Part shown: piece by piece, positions 1 to 8,601 of the stretch
How positions within the stretch are numbered: position 1 is the first letter of the stretch
Layout of the letters: each line of letters starts with the position of its first letter
Source of the DNA: Sulfurovum sp.
GTDB taxonomy: Bacteria; Campylobacterota; Campylobacteria; Campylobacterales; Sulfurovaceae
DNA: 46,854 nt
Direction of reading: 5' to 3'
Assembly: GCA_030826885.1 (NCBI GenBank)
Contig: JAUUDF010000013.1
Span: 1 to 46,854, forward strand
Made by a program: the position numbers and the translations under genes
The notes under the pieces: generated by a model
Seen by the model: only the letters and a program-made list of their open reading frames with translations
The model's database searches: none
Told to the model about the DNA's origin: nothing

Positions 1-506
1 GAGACAGGCGAAGGCGCTTCGGGGTGCGCATAAGGCAGCCAGACATGCAGCGGTACGGCACCGGCTTTGCTTAAAAAACCCAGTATCATAAAGAAAAAAA
101 GCAGTGTCGGATAGGCAAACCGTGAAGCAACACCATGCATGACAGCAAAACCAAGCTCCAGATCGCCATCTGTCACGATGAGAAAGAAGAGCAGGAGGAA
201 CACAAAACCGAAATGGGTCATGAAAAAGTAGAACCTTGCCGCATCGATGGTCTTTTTCTCTTTGGCTTCAGTGAGGATCAGCTGCCAGCTTGCCAGACTC
301 ATTAATTCCCAGAAGAGCAAAAAGACCAGTGCATTGGCAGAGACCACGACGCCAAGCATTGAAAGGATAAACGTAAAATAATGAAGCTGGTAGTGCCCCT
401 TTCTCCCAATGTGGGAAAGGTAGCCCGTTGAATAAAAAAGATTGGGTATGGCGCCTAAAAGTATGAGGGCCACAAAGACCAGTGAAAGCGTGTCAAACTG
501 AAACAT
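1..506 (-). CDS. HyfB/NuoL-like proton-conducting membrane subunit (5' part)
   Basis: This is the N-terminal 168 residues of a complex I / hydrogenase-4 type antiporter-like subunit; the rest lies left of the window. Translating the minus strand from the ATG at 506 gives several hydrophobic segments, the block FLLFWELMSLASWQLI and, near the window edge, KAGAVPLHVWLPYAHPEAPS. The latter matches the conserved KAG-VPLH-WLP-AHP-APS signature of the ND5/HyfB/MrpA family, which moves protons across the inner membrane. A GGAG box lies about 10 bases before the ATG; an in-frame stop lies further upstream. NuoL, HyfB and DabB-like proteins cannot be separated from this fragment; the motif spelling favours HyfB. 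Confidence 0.75.
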   Translation of the reverse strand, partial: MFQFDTLSLVFVALILLGAIPNLFYSTGYLSHIGRKGHYQLHYFTFILSMLGVVVSANALVFLLFWELMSLASWQLILTEAKEKKTIDAARFYFFMTHFGFVFLLLFFLIVTDGDLELGFAVMHGVASRFAYPTLLFFFMILGFLSKAGAVPLHVWLPYAHPEAPSPV

Positions 507-650
507 AAGGGTTTCGCTCCAAAACAATGTCGTATATACGGGTTCGGTGGGAGTTCCATCGGACAGAGAAGGCTGGATAAGTCCTAAAATATTTTCGGAA
601 TTATACTCCCAAAGTCCTTAAAGAAGTTTCTGATATGGGGTATCGAAAAA

Positions 651-1736
651 CTAGTCTATTTCTCTTTTAAGTTTCTGTATTCTCTCATACGAATCATCTA
701 TACGCTGTTGGTCTATCTTCCCTTGATGTACCAGTTTGACCATTGTCTCTACCAGCTTTTTGGTCGATACAACCTTTTTGGGGTCGAGCTGATTGCCAAA
801 AAGCAGTATGTCATCTCCTGCATTGACTGCCAGTGCCAAAGTCTGTGCCAGTGAGTACTTTTGACTGATCGCACCCATCTGCAGATCATCCGTAATGACC
901 ACACCGTCAAATCCGAGCTTCTTTCGCAATATGCCGTCAACCGTTTTTTGAGACAGACTTGCAGGGTAACGGGCATCGAGCTTTCTGTTGAACACATGTG
1001 CCACCATCACGGTATCGGCTTTGTGGTTGAGCAGACGGTAGGGCTCCAGCTCGACCGGCTTCCACAGATGGGTTACATCGACAAAGCCTTTATGGGTATC
1101 TCCTACAGAAGAGCCGTGACCGGGGAAATGCTTCAAAGAGGTGAGCACCCCATGTCGGTGCATCGCATCAATGAAGATCGACGCATATTTCACGACAGTT
1201 TTGGGATCTTTGCCAAACGATCTGCCCAATCCGTGAATGACATGGTTTTTGGGGTTGATGTCCAGATCAACCACCGGCGCAAGATCATAATTGATGCCGA
1301 CACTCTTAAGCTCTTTTGCCATCTTCTCATAGGTCGTTTTCATCGTTGCCGTACCCGACTTGACCACATCTGCAGCTTTGGGGAACTTGCCGTAAAAACC
1401 GTATCTGCTTTTAAGACGCTGCACCCGTCCGCCCTCCTGATCGACCGCGATCAGCAGTTTTCCGTTACGGCTGCATGCCTGCAGCTCCGTGGTCAGACGT
1501 GCAACTTGGGCTTTGTTGGCAATATTTTTGGGTTTGCTTTTGTCCACAGGATTGTAGTCGAAAAGGATGACTGCACCGATGTTGTAGCGGTGTATGTCTC
1601 TGCATATGCGTGAACCGGATTTGGCAGAAGTACCGTGAAAGCCTACCATCAGCATCTGTCCAATTTTTTGTTCCAGTGACACACCTGCAAAAAGCAGCAT
1701 ATTTCCCAACATAAATAGCCATACCGTTTTCACCAT
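651..1736 (-). CDS. nagZ: Beta-N-acetylhexosaminidase, glycoside hydrolase family 3 (NagZ-like)
   Basis: 361 residues from the second of two in-frame ATGs; AGAAGGA abuts the first ATG (1742) but is well spaced from the second. A hydrophobic N-terminus (MVKTVWLFMLGNMLLFAG) suggests export or membrane anchoring. Seen motifs are DQEGGRVQR near residue 100, KHFPGHG near 202-208 followed by D-T-H at about 213-215 (the general acid/base dyad loop of NagZ-type GH3 enzymes), and VITDDLQMG near 280-287, which carries the nucleophile Asp. Family members cleave N-acetylglucosamine from anhydromuropeptides during cell-wall recycling. A signal sequence is unusual for the cytosolic E. coli enzyme but common in secreted GH3 homologues. 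Upstream lies the structured small-ORF region. Confidence 0.88.
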   Translation of the reverse strand: MVKTVWLFMLGNMLLFAGVSLEQKIGQMLMVGFHGTSAKSGSRICRDIHRYNIGAVILFDYNPVDKSKPKNIANKAQVARLTTELQACSRNGKLLIAVDQEGGRVQRLKSRYGFYGKFPKAADVVKSGTATMKTTYEKMAKELKSVGINYDLAPVVDLDINPKNHVIHGLGRSFGKDPKTVVKYASIFIDAMHRHGVLTSLKHFPGHGSSVGDTHKGFVDVTHLWKPVELEPYRLLNHKADTVMVAHVFNRKLDARYPASLSQKTVDGILRKKLGFDGVVITDDLQMGAISQKYSLAQTLALAVNAGDDILLFGNQLDPKKVVSTKKLVETMVKLVHQGKIDQQRIDDSYERIQKLKREID

Positions 1737-1829
1737 GTTCATCCTTCTCGGTTAGTTAACAAAAGCATACCTTAACTATGTAAACTTCATTCTTAATTTC
1801 TGTTTCGGGGGTTGTATATTAGTATTCGG

Positions 1830-1904
1830 TTAAACTTTATTTTTTATACTTTCATCATAAAGAGCATCAGAGGGAACCAGACCATCTCCCCCAAAAGATT
1901 TCAT
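1830..1904 (-). CDS. Candidate small protein, 24 residues (unrecognised)
   Basis: The minus strand reads ATG, 24 codons, TAA, beginning MKSFGGDGLVPSDALYDES and ending in a lysine-rich tail. An AAAAGGAG box sits 6 bases before the ATG. The ATG overlaps the TGA of a 6-codon ORF as ATGA, a layout typical of translational coupling. The ORF lies inside a long inverted repeat and about 94 bases upstream of nagZ on the same strand. I do not recognise the peptide. It may be a genuine small protein, a leader peptide controlling nagZ, or a chance ORF; the paired ribosome sites and ATGA overlap are the only support. Confidence 0.35.
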   Translation of the reverse strand: MKSFGGDGLVPSDALYDESIKNKV

Positions 1905-1963
1905 TTTGGTCTCCTTTTCATAGATTTTTCCTCCTCCTTTTAACTATCTCCCTGATGCTCTTT
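1859..1963. repeat. Long inverted repeat with inner hairpin around the two small ORFs
   Basis: AAAGAGCATCA (1859-1869) is perfectly complementary to TGATGCTCTTT (1953-1963), about 83 bases apart, with further partial pairing (AGGGA/TCCC) inside the arms. Inside, CCAAAA (1891-1896) faces TTTTGG (1904-1909). In minus-strand RNA the outer stem would enclose both small-ORF ribosome sites and start codons, and the inner hairpin would cover the second ATG. This looks like a regulated RNA leader; no known riboswitch class was recognised. Confidence 0.5.
1901..1921 (-). CDS. Candidate leader peptide MKRRPK
   Basis: Six codons (MKRRPK) then TGA, preceded by a strong purine-rich site, AAAAGGAGGAGG, 8 bases before the ATG. 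Its stop overlaps the start of the 24-residue ORF (ATGA). This would be a translated leader coupled to the next ORF; nothing beyond the signals supports it. Confidence 0.25.
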   Translation of the reverse strand: MKRRPK

Positions 1964-2016
1964 AGTGAAACCTCTTTTTTTTCATCTTTTCCACGATTAT
2001 TACATTTTGGTTAGTG

Positions 2017-2022
2017 TATAAT
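2017..2022 (+). promoter_or_regulatory. Likely -10 box for the TlpA-like gene
   Basis: TATAAT in GTGTATAATG, with a second TATAAT at 2026-2031. It lies just left of the MITE-like element, so a transcript starting here would carry the whole element as 5' untranslated RNA before the gene at 2326. Confidence 0.45.
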
Positions 2023-2034
2023 GTCTATAATAAA

Positions 2035-2300
2035 GGGTATCTCTAAAAATAGGTGATATCCACAACATCTCTAGCTTTTGTCTAGGATAGACATTCTTTC
2101 GCAGTCCTAGCCAAAGCTAAGTCAAGAAAGAGTAACGACGCATAGGCGAAAGCTAGTGATGCCCGAAGGGTGGGCTTTGCAAACGCAATCTTGCACAAGA
2201 TATTTACTTCGTCTTAGCTAAGGCTATGACTTGAAAATCTCTTGCACAATCTCACATTTGCAAAACCCATTGTGGGTATTACCTGTTATTAGAGGTACCC
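2035..2300. mobile_element. MITE-like element, about 266 bp, non-coding
   Basis: The left end GGGTATCTCTAA and right end TTAGAGGTACCC are imperfect terminal inverted repeats with one mismatch. The element is flanked on both sides by TAAA (2031-2034 and 2301-2304), a probable target duplication. The interior is strongly self-complementary: 2103-2121 pairs with 2213-2231 at 16 of 19 positions, and CTAGGA (2091-2096 region) faces TCCTAG. There is no transposase ORF. It fits a miniature element mobilised by a DDE transposase elsewhere; the terminal GGG and short duplication suggest the IS5 group, but that is inference. Confidence 0.6.
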
Positions 2301-2325
2301 TAAAACAAAAAAAGGTAAAAACACA

Positions 2326-2847
2326 ATGAAAAAACTACTCACAGCGACACTGCTCATCTTCTCTCTTCTTGGCACGCTCCATGCAGAGGGTGCAAAAAAG
2401 TCATCGATTGAAATCAAAGATATTAACGGAAAGGTATACTCCATTACCGGTACACCGGAAGGGTTGAAAATAGCGGGTATGGAAGGGAAAGTCGTTTTCC
2501 TTGAATTCTTCGGACACAACTGCCCGCCCTGTCTTGCGTCCATCCCTCACCTGATCGATATGCAGAAAAAGCATAAGGACAAACTGGCCGTCATCGGAGT
2601 AGAAGTACAGGGCTTCACCAATGACCAGCTCAAGACATTCGCCAAAATGAAAAAAATAAACTATACCGTCGTACCGGGAAGCAGAGAACACCTGTTTGTC
2701 AGCTACATTGCGCAAAGAGCACAGTGGCAGGGAAGCATACCTTTCCTTCTGGCACTCGATACCAAAGGAGAGGTGCAGTTCATCCAGGCGGGTATGCTTC
2801 CCGAATCGGCACTGGAAGAGCTCTTTACCCAACTGAGTAAAAAATAG
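2326..2847 (+). CDS. Exported TlpA-like thiol-disulfide protein
   Basis: 173 residues. A signal peptide (MKKLLTATLLIFSLLGTLHA, cleaved near residue 20) is followed by a thioredoxin fold with CPPC at 66-69 in the context FFGHNCPPCLASIP. TlpA/ResA proteins use this CXXC pair to reduce or oxidise periplasmic cysteines, for example during cytochrome c maturation. The variable PGSREHLFVSYIAQRAQWQGSIPFLLAL holds the cis-proline region (SIPF). The gene stands alone: its promoter probably lies left of the MITE, an AAGG site precedes the ATG, and it converges with dprA 6 bases downstream. The substrate is not evident. Confidence 0.85.
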   Translation: MKKLLTATLLIFSLLGTLHAEGAKKSSIEIKDINGKVYSITGTPEGLKIAGMEGKVVFLEFFGHNCPPCLASIPHLIDMQKKHKDKLAVIGVEVQGFTNDQLKTFAKMKKINYTVVPGSREHLFVSYIAQRAQWQGSIPFLLALDTKGEVQFIQAGMLPESALEELFTQLSKK

Positions 2848-2853
2848 CCCCCG

Positions 2854-3630
2854 TTACTGCAGGCGTATCAATCCGTTCTCAACGGCGATGATGCCTTCAA
2901 GCTCCGCCTCATACACACGGTCTCCAAAGACAGAAAGTGCCTCGTCAAGCGTAGGCATCTTCTGACAGAAGTAGAAAAAATCATCTTTGACGACATTATT
3001 CGCAACAGAGGTGCCAAACTGTGACGCAAATGCCTCCACATCCCATATGACTTCGGCTTCACTGCGCATGATCAACCCGTGTGTTCCCCTGCTCTCGCCT
3101 ATACGGTGAGGCAATACATAGATCTTTCTGCCCATACGCTGCGCATACTCCACTGAACGCAGCGAACCGCTTTTAAGGTCGGCCTCCGTTACAACCAGTA
3201 TCTCTCCCAGTGCAACGACGATCTCATTACGCACTACAAAACTCCAGTTTGTCGCACGAAACCCGTCATTAAAGGGGCTTAGCAGCAGCCCGTTCGTTTC
3301 AATGGAAGCGATCAGTTCACTGTTGATGACCGGATAGCGTATGTCAAGCCCGCAGCCCAGTACGGCGATGGTATTGTTCGTACCTGCCGCTTCGTGTGCC
3401 AGTGCATCTACCCCCATTGCCGCACCGCTGACGATGCACACACCCCTTGCAGAGAGCGCTCTGGCAATTTCCCGTGTCATCTGCTGGGTATAAAGCGATG
3501 GTGTACGGGTACCGACAATGGAGACTTTCGGACGTTTGAGAAGAGAAAGATCTCCCCTGTAATAGAGTTCGGGAGGATACTTCTTTATATTTTCCAACAT
3601 CGCTATGCGTTCTGGTACCAATGTACTCAT
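2854..3630 (-). CDS. dprA: DNA-processing protein DprA (Smf)
   Basis: 258 residues. The extended Rossmann fold of DprA is clear: KVSIVGTRTPSLYT, IVSGAAMGVDALAHEAA, TIAVLGCGLDIRYP, the RNEIVVAL helix and SGSLRSVEYAQRMGR...VLPHRIGES-GTH. DprA binds incoming single-stranded DNA and loads RecA during natural transformation. The protein is compact: it lacks the N-terminal SAM-like extension and ends with a short acidic region (PTLDEALSVFGDRVYEAELE) that may be the winged-helix remnant. AAAGG lies 6 bases before the ATG. A TACAAT box lies at 3651-3656. In Campylobacter, dprA also lies near ilvC and the divergent polysaccharide deacetylase. Confidence 0.92.
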   Translation of the reverse strand: MSTLVPERIAMLENIKKYPPELYYRGDLSLLKRPKVSIVGTRTPSLYTQQMTREIARALSARGVCIVSGAAMGVDALAHEAAGTNNTIAVLGCGLDIRYPVINSELIASIETNGLLLSPFNDGFRATNWSFVVRNEIVVALGEILVVTEADLKSGSLRSVEYAQRMGRKIYVLPHRIGESRGTHGLIMRSEAEVIWDVEAFASQFGTSVANNVVKDDFFYFCQKMPTLDEALSVFGDRVYEAELEGIIAVENGLIRLQ

Positions 3631-3650
3631 TGTTGGCCTTTTTTATGATG

Positions 3651-3656
3651 ATTGTA
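3651..3656 (-). promoter_or_regulatory. Likely -10 box of dprA
   Basis: Minus strand TACAAT 20 bases upstream of the dprA ATG, in the divergent gap between dprA and the DoxX gene. Confidence 0.4.
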
Positions 3657-3727
3657 TCGTCTCCATTTTCACGGTTTAAAAAAAACTGTCATATTGTCAT
3701 ATTTTTCAACTCTTTGGATCTTGGTGC

Positions 3728-3733
3728 TATAAT
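3728..3733 (+). promoter_or_regulatory. Likely -10 box of the DoxX gene
   Basis: TATAAT in GTGCTATAATG, 17 bases before the first ATG; AGAGGAAA lies between. T-rich tracts upstream replace a -35 box, as is usual for sigma-70 promoters in this class. Confidence 0.6.
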
Positions 3734-3750
3734 GAGGCAAAAAGAGGAAA

Positions 3751-4140
3751 ATGAATATGTCAGAGAATATTGGAAAACTGCTACTGCGTCTTACGGTAGG
3801 AGGTATGCTGCTCTTTCACGGTATCTACAAGTTACAGCATGGAATCGGCACGATCAAGGGAATGGTCGCCGCCCATCATCTTCCTGATATAGTCGCCTAT
3901 GGGGTCTACATAGGTGAGGTAATCGCTCCGCTGCTGCTGATACTTGGATTTTACAGCCGAATCTGGGCGGGTATTATAGTATTCAATATGCTTACGGCAC
4001 TCTGGCTGACCCACTTTCAAAGTCTGCATTCATTTGGTGCCCACGGTGCATGGGGTGCGGAAGCGGCAATGTTCTATCTTATGGGAGCGTTGTCTATTGT
4101 TCTTCTGGGCTCCGGGGTATATGCAGTTAAAAGAGATTAG
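3751..4140 (+). CDS. DoxX family membrane protein
   Basis: 129 residues with four hydrophobic helices. Family hallmarks are LLRLTVGGMLLFHGIYKL at the N-terminus, a charged IGEVIAPLLLILG segment, and RIWAGIIVFNML. DoxX-like proteins are small inner-membrane proteins, in some organisms subunits of quinol oxidases or partners of redox enzymes; the exact role here is unknown. The ATG at 3757 is as likely as that at 3751, since AGAGG is 5 bases from the first and 11 from the second. It is a single gene converging with the SLC13 carrier 3 bases downstream. Confidence 0.82.
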   Translation: MNMSENIGKLLLRLTVGGMLLFHGIYKLQHGIGTIKGMVAAHHLPDIVAYGVYIGEVIAPLLLILGFYSRIWAGIIVFNMLTALWLTHFQSLHSFGAHGAWGAEAAMFYLMGALSIVLLGSGVYAVKRD

Positions 4141-4143
4141 CCT

Positions 4144-5478
4144 CTATACCAGCCATCCCCATACAAAATAGGCGACCAGGCAGAGCACCGCGATACCGAT
4201 GAAATTGAGTTTCAGCCCTATTGCCGCCATCTCGCGGATTTTGATGATGCGCGAACTCATGACAATGGCATTGGGCGGTGTGGCGATAGGCAGCATAAAG
4301 GCATAGGAGGCTGCAACAGTGGCTACCATCAGCAGCATGGTTCCCTGATCTATCGGCATCTTCTGGGCAAATTCGTAGAAAATGGGAATAGCAATGGAAG
4401 TAAGCGCCGTATTGCTCGTTACCTCTGTCGAAAAGGTAACAAACAGTGCCACGACAAGAAACATGCCAAAAAGCGGAAGAGAAGAGACAAAAGAGAGTTT
4501 TCCCGCAATGTCGGAAGCGAGTCCCGTTTGTGAAAAGGCAGCGGCGATGCTGAAACCCGCACCAAACAGAAAGATGATCTCATAGGGGATATTACGGGTA
4601 TCTTCCCACTCCAGAAAACCGATCTTTGGCAGGAACATCAAGAGCCCGAACCCAAGCAAGATCAGCTTTTCATCGAGCGCAAACCCTACAAACTGCTTAA
4701 GGAAAGTATTGCCTACGAGTACCGCGGCTAAAAGCGCTATGATACGGTAGAGCCGCTTCTGCTCCCCCGTCAGTTCAGGTATTTTCTGATCGACATCCGA
4801 GACCGACTCACCCGCTACCCCACGGGAGAGAAGATAGGGCATGATCAGCAGCATTAGGCCCACAACAGGAAGCATCATCAGCATCCAACCGCCAAACGTC
4901 ATCATCGGCAGATGATGGTCCTCCAAAAACCCCATCAGAATGAGGTTTGGCGGTGTGCCGATGGGGGTCAGAATACCGCCGATACTCGCCCCGTACGCCG
5001 TTGCCAGCAAAAAACGCACTTTCAGCCTGACATTCTCGCTTAGAAAAAGGGCTACGGGCATCAGCATCAGCGTAATGGTGGTATTGGAAAGAATGGAGCT
5101 TAGCAGTGCCGAAGTGACCGCAAGGGCATAAATAATGCCCGTTGGTGTCTGAGGAAAGAAGCTGAGCAGTTTGGCGGAAAAATACTTGTGCAGTGCCGTT
5201 TTTTCAATGGCGATCGCAAGCATAAATCCGCCCAGAAACAGAAAGATGATCGATTTGGAATAGTTGGCGGTCACATCTGATGTCGAAAGAATGCCAAACA
5301 CGGGAAAGAGCAGAATGGGAAGCATAGACACGACACCAAGCGGCAGCGCCTCATTGGTCCAAAGCGCCACAAGCAGCGCAACGATGCCGATGGTCACGGC
5401 ATGAGGCATGGCAAAAAACGGCAGTGCCAATCCAAAAAAGAGTACGCCTATACCAATGCCTACGGCTATTTTTTTCAT
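4144..5478 (-). CDS. SLC13/DASS family sodium:anion symporter
   Basis: 444 residues, almost entirely hydrophobic, about 11-12 membrane helices. Both Ser-Asn-Thr motifs of the divalent anion:sodium symporter family are present (LSNTTITLMLMPV and TSNTALTSIAIP), each paired with a Pro-rich loop (PIGTPPN and PIATPPN), the substrate and sodium sites of VcINDY. Substrates in the family are C4-dicarboxylates, citrate or sulfate; the sequence alone does not decide. The start codon directly follows the stop of the upstream deacetylase, whose last bases supply a strong GGGAGGAA site, so the two are co-transcribed and coupled. Confidence 0.88.
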   Translation of the reverse strand: MKKIAVGIGIGVLFFGLALPFFAMPHAVTIGIVALLVALWTNEALPLGVVSMLPILLFPVFGILSTSDVTANYSKSIIFLFLGGFMLAIAIEKTALHKYFSAKLLSFFPQTPTGIIYALAVTSALLSSILSNTTITLMLMPVALFLSENVRLKVRFLLATAYGASIGGILTPIGTPPNLILMGFLEDHHLPMMTFGGWMLMMLPVVGLMLLIMPYLLSRGVAGESVSDVDQKIPELTGEQKRLYRIIALLAAVLVGNTFLKQFVGFALDEKLILLGFGLLMFLPKIGFLEWEDTRNIPYEIIFLFGAGFSIAAAFSQTGLASDIAGKLSFVSSLPLFGMFLVVALFVTFSTEVTSNTALTSIAIPIFYEFAQKMPIDQGTMLLMVATVAASYAFMLPIATPPNAIVMSSRIIKIREMAAIGLKLNFIGIAVLCLVAYFVWGWLV

Positions 5479-6534
5479 CTATTCCTCCCGAAACAAGCTA
5501 TCTATATAGACTACCTCGACCTCTTTTAAAAGTCCCTTAGCACTTCGCAGTGCCCTGAGTGTCGCCTCATGAGGATGCCCTATGGCAATGGCGTATCCGT
5601 GTTTTTTTGCCAGTGCCGCCGCTTTGGCAAGCTGCCCGTGAATATACCCTACCTCCTGAATATTGTCAATAAAGACATCACGTGCCACATAGGCATCGCC
5701 GTAGTGTCGGGCAATCTGCCTGACTTTGCTCTTTGCTGTCGTTTTGCTGTCGATAAAAATGAACCCCTCTTTACGCATGGCACGATAAAGCATATCCATC
5801 GCACGGTAGTTCTCGGTAAAGACCGAACCGGTATGGTTGTTAATAAAGCGTGCGCGAGGAAAAAGTCGGCGCAGCTCATGAATACGTGCCGCCATCTGCA
5901 CACTGCTTGCCGTGGTCATCAGGGTTTTGCTCTGGCGGTTGAACTTGGCATTGCCCGACTCCATGGGCAGGTGGATCATATAGTGCGGTGCATAGGTTGC
6001 CAGTTTGTTGGTATGGGGCGAGAGCGTATAGGGCGGGAAAATAGACGGTGTTACCGGCATCTTCAGTGCCATAATGGCATCAAGCTGTGCACGTGTGTGT
6101 ACATCGTCAATTATGATCGCCAATTTCGCTCTGTCGCCCCGATACGCCAGCTTCACATGAGAAACTTCTTCGTGCTCTTTTGCAACGCTTCGGGACGGCT
6201 TTCTCTCATGTTTTGTCACTGTTTTGGGCTGCATATGCCCCGGTTTGGCATGTGACGTTGCCGATGCCGGATGTGCAGCGTCTTTCTTGTGCCTTACATG
6301 CTGTTTTGAGCCAGCAGGCTTCTGCTCCCAACAACTGCCAAGACAATACCCTATGCCAACCAGCCCCAACGCACCCATTACAAACAGTAGGACTTTCACC
6401 CATCTTCTTGACAGAAAAGCGGTCTTCTTTTTTTTCTTCGATGAACGCTTGCGAGAAGGAGAGGCAGAACGCCTCGACGTACTTTTGGTACGCTTTCTTG
6501 GTGCGGCAGGTTTTCGTTTGGGCTCAGACGGCAT
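5479..6534 (-). CDS. Divergent polysaccharide deacetylase family protein
   Basis: 351 residues from ATG 6534 (an in-frame GTG at 6543 is possible). The N-terminus is a very basic Lys/Arg/Ser tract, followed by one membrane segment (VLLFVMGALGLVGIGYCLG) and a low-complexity His/Lys linker. The C-terminal 220 residues match the divergent polysaccharide deacetylase (YibQ-type) family: KLAIIIDDVH, MIHLPMESGN, FINNHTGSVFT, FIFIDSKTT and AIAIGHPHEAT. The family has the deacetylase barrel but an unusual metal site; activity is unproven. It is probably a periplasm-facing envelope protein. TATAAT lies at 6565-6570. In Campylobacter jejuni a homologue also sits between ilvC and dprA. Confidence 0.82.
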   Translation of the reverse strand: MPSEPKRKPAAPRKRTKSTSRRSASPSRKRSSKKKKKTAFLSRRWVKVLLFVMGALGLVGIGYCLGSCWEQKPAGSKQHVRHKKDAAHPASATSHAKPGHMQPKTVTKHERKPSRSVAKEHEEVSHVKLAYRGDRAKLAIIIDDVHTRAQLDAIMALKMPVTPSIFPPYTLSPHTNKLATYAPHYMIHLPMESGNAKFNRQSKTLMTTASSVQMAARIHELRRLFPRARFINNHTGSVFTENYRAMDMLYRAMRKEGFIFIDSKTTAKSKVRQIARHYGDAYVARDVFIDNIQEVGYIHGQLAKAAALAKKHGYAIAIGHPHEATLRALRSAKGLLKEVEVVYIDSLFREE

Positions 6535-6564
6535 CACTCTCACTCACGGTTTACTCTTTTTGCT

Positions 6565-6570
6565 ATTATA
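6565..6570 (-). promoter_or_regulatory. Likely -10 box of deacetylase-SLC13 operon
   Basis: Minus-strand TATAAT about 30 bases before the deacetylase start, within GCTATAATAGC. Confidence 0.5.
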
Positions 6571-6616
6571 GCGTGCTAAACGAAAAAACAAAGATGCCTA
6601 AAAATGTATTTAATAG

Positions 6617-6712
6617 AATAAAATATGCAGAAACTATCGAAAACAAAAGATTTTTGGTAAGTTGTAGCAGATTTATAGGTTTGGGTAAAGGAGCTTACGA
6701 GCAGCAAGTGAC
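6617..6712 (+). repeat. Direct repeat, copy A
   Basis: 6646-6712 matches 6851-6920 at roughly nine of ten positions (for example GATTTTTGGTAAGTTGT and GGGTAAAGGAGCTTACGAG are shared), with weaker similarity continuing upstream to about 6617. It is non-coding on both strands. The 3' half contains a small hairpin region, CTTAC-gagcagc-AAGTGAC, imperfect in this copy. Confidence 0.7.
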
Positions 6713-6748
6713 AGAATTGGCATAGCTTAGATCTGAAAGCATCTAAAA

Positions 6749-6812
6749 GTTTCGAAGCAGTTTGTTGTAGTTTTGGATGTTTGGGAGAGGGAGGCTACTA
6801 CATGTAGCTGAC
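6749..6812 (+). repeat. Diverged third copy of the same repeat
   Basis: TTGTTGTAGTTTTGGATGTT followed by TGGGAGAGGGAGGCTACTAC resembles copies A and B. The hairpin has changed to GCTAC-tacat-GTAGC, so pairing is kept while bases differ from copy B (CTTAC-gagagta-GTAAG). Confidence 0.4.
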
Positions 6813-6820
6813 CGAAATGC

Positions 6821-6920
6821 AATAAAATGCACAAATAATGATTGGAAATTAAAGATTTTTGGTAAGTTGTGCGCAGATTTATGGGGTTGGGTAAAGGAGC
6901 TTACGAGAGTAGTAAGTGAC
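6821..6920 (+). repeat. Direct repeat, copy B
   Basis: Second full copy, about 205 bases after copy A. It holds a perfect 5-bp hairpin CTTAC-gagagta-GTAAG. The 6535-6961 gap otherwise contains only the deacetylase promoter and no convincing ORF. Confidence 0.7.
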
Positions 6921-6961
6921 TGCACCCATCCCATAAAGATGCGTGCAAATCACCAAAAAGA

Positions 6962-7993
<1,032 letters not shown>

Positions 7994-8021
7994 TTATCCT
8001 TGATGTGTTGAGTTTGCGCGG

Positions 8022-8027
8022 ATTATA
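8022..8027 (-). promoter_or_regulatory. Likely -10 box of ilvC
   Basis: Minus-strand TATAAT, 31 bases before the ilvC ATG. No attenuator-like leader peptide was seen in the short leader. Confidence 0.5.
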
Positions 8028-8087
8028 CCCAAATGTTGCTTACCCTGTGATTTTATCGTTTTAGATAGTTCTGCCATCATTTTATGC

Positions 8088-8103
8088 TATAATTTTTTAT
8101 AAT
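8088..8103 (+). promoter_or_regulatory. Two overlapping -10 boxes of nfeD-SPFH operon
   Basis: TATAAT at 8088-8093 and again at 8098-8103. AAAAGGAG follows before the TTG start at 8122; the second box would give a very short leader, so the first is more likely used. Confidence 0.5.
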
Positions 8104-8121
8104 CAATTAAAAGGAGACAGA

Positions 8122-8589
8122 TTGATCGCACTGCTCAATGAGATCACCTGGTGGCACTGGATCGTATTTGGGGTCGTTCTCATCGTCATCGAAATGAGTA
8201 CGGGTACCTTTTTCATGCTGACACTGGGCATATCCGCCATACTCGTAGGCATACTCGATACCCTCTTCGACCTCTCGATAAAAGTAGAAATTCTGCTCTG
8301 GCTGCTCTTTTCCATTCTCTCCATCCTTATCTGGATGAAATGGATCAAGGACAAGACCGTCTCCAACAGCGGACAGTCAGACTACCGTCTGGAGACACTC
8401 GGCACCGTTACCAAAGAGATCCATCCGCACGGCAGGGGCAAAGTCACCTTTGATGTTCCCGTGCTCGGCAACACAAAATGGCACGCTACCGCCAAAACGG
8501 ACATTGCCGCAGGCACACGTGTGAAAATCGTAGAAGTCAACGGTCAGCTCATTGAAGTGGCACCCGTCACACAGTCAACAAACCAGTAA
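8122..8589 (+). CDS. NfeD-like membrane protein
   Basis: 155 residues from a TTG start, chosen because AAAAGGAG lies 6 bases upstream and no other start precedes the first helix. Membrane helices (WHWIVFGVVLIVIEMS, FFMLTLGISAILVGIL, ILLWLLFSILSILIWM) precede a soluble beta-rich C-terminus (GTVTKEIHPHGRGKVTF...GTRVKIVEVNG), the OB-fold of short NfeD proteins. NfeD proteins work with stomatin/SPFH partners in membrane quality control. The next gene, 12 bases downstream, is that partner. Confidence 0.9.
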   Translation: MIALLNEITWWHWIVFGVVLIVIEMSTGTFFMLTLGISAILVGILDTLFDLSIKVEILLWLLFSILSILIWMKWIKDKTVSNSGQSDYRLETLGTVTKEIHPHGRGKVTFDVPVLGNTKWHATAKTDIAAGTRVKIVEVNGQLIEVAPVTQSTNQ

Positions 8590-8601
8590 AGGAGAAAATT
8601 C

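Noticed and set aside
1832-1921. Selenocysteine read-through of the TGA after MKRRPK
   Set aside because: The frame stays open for about 18 more codons, but the hairpin includes the TGA instead of following it as a bacterial SECIS does, and the second ORF explains the region better.
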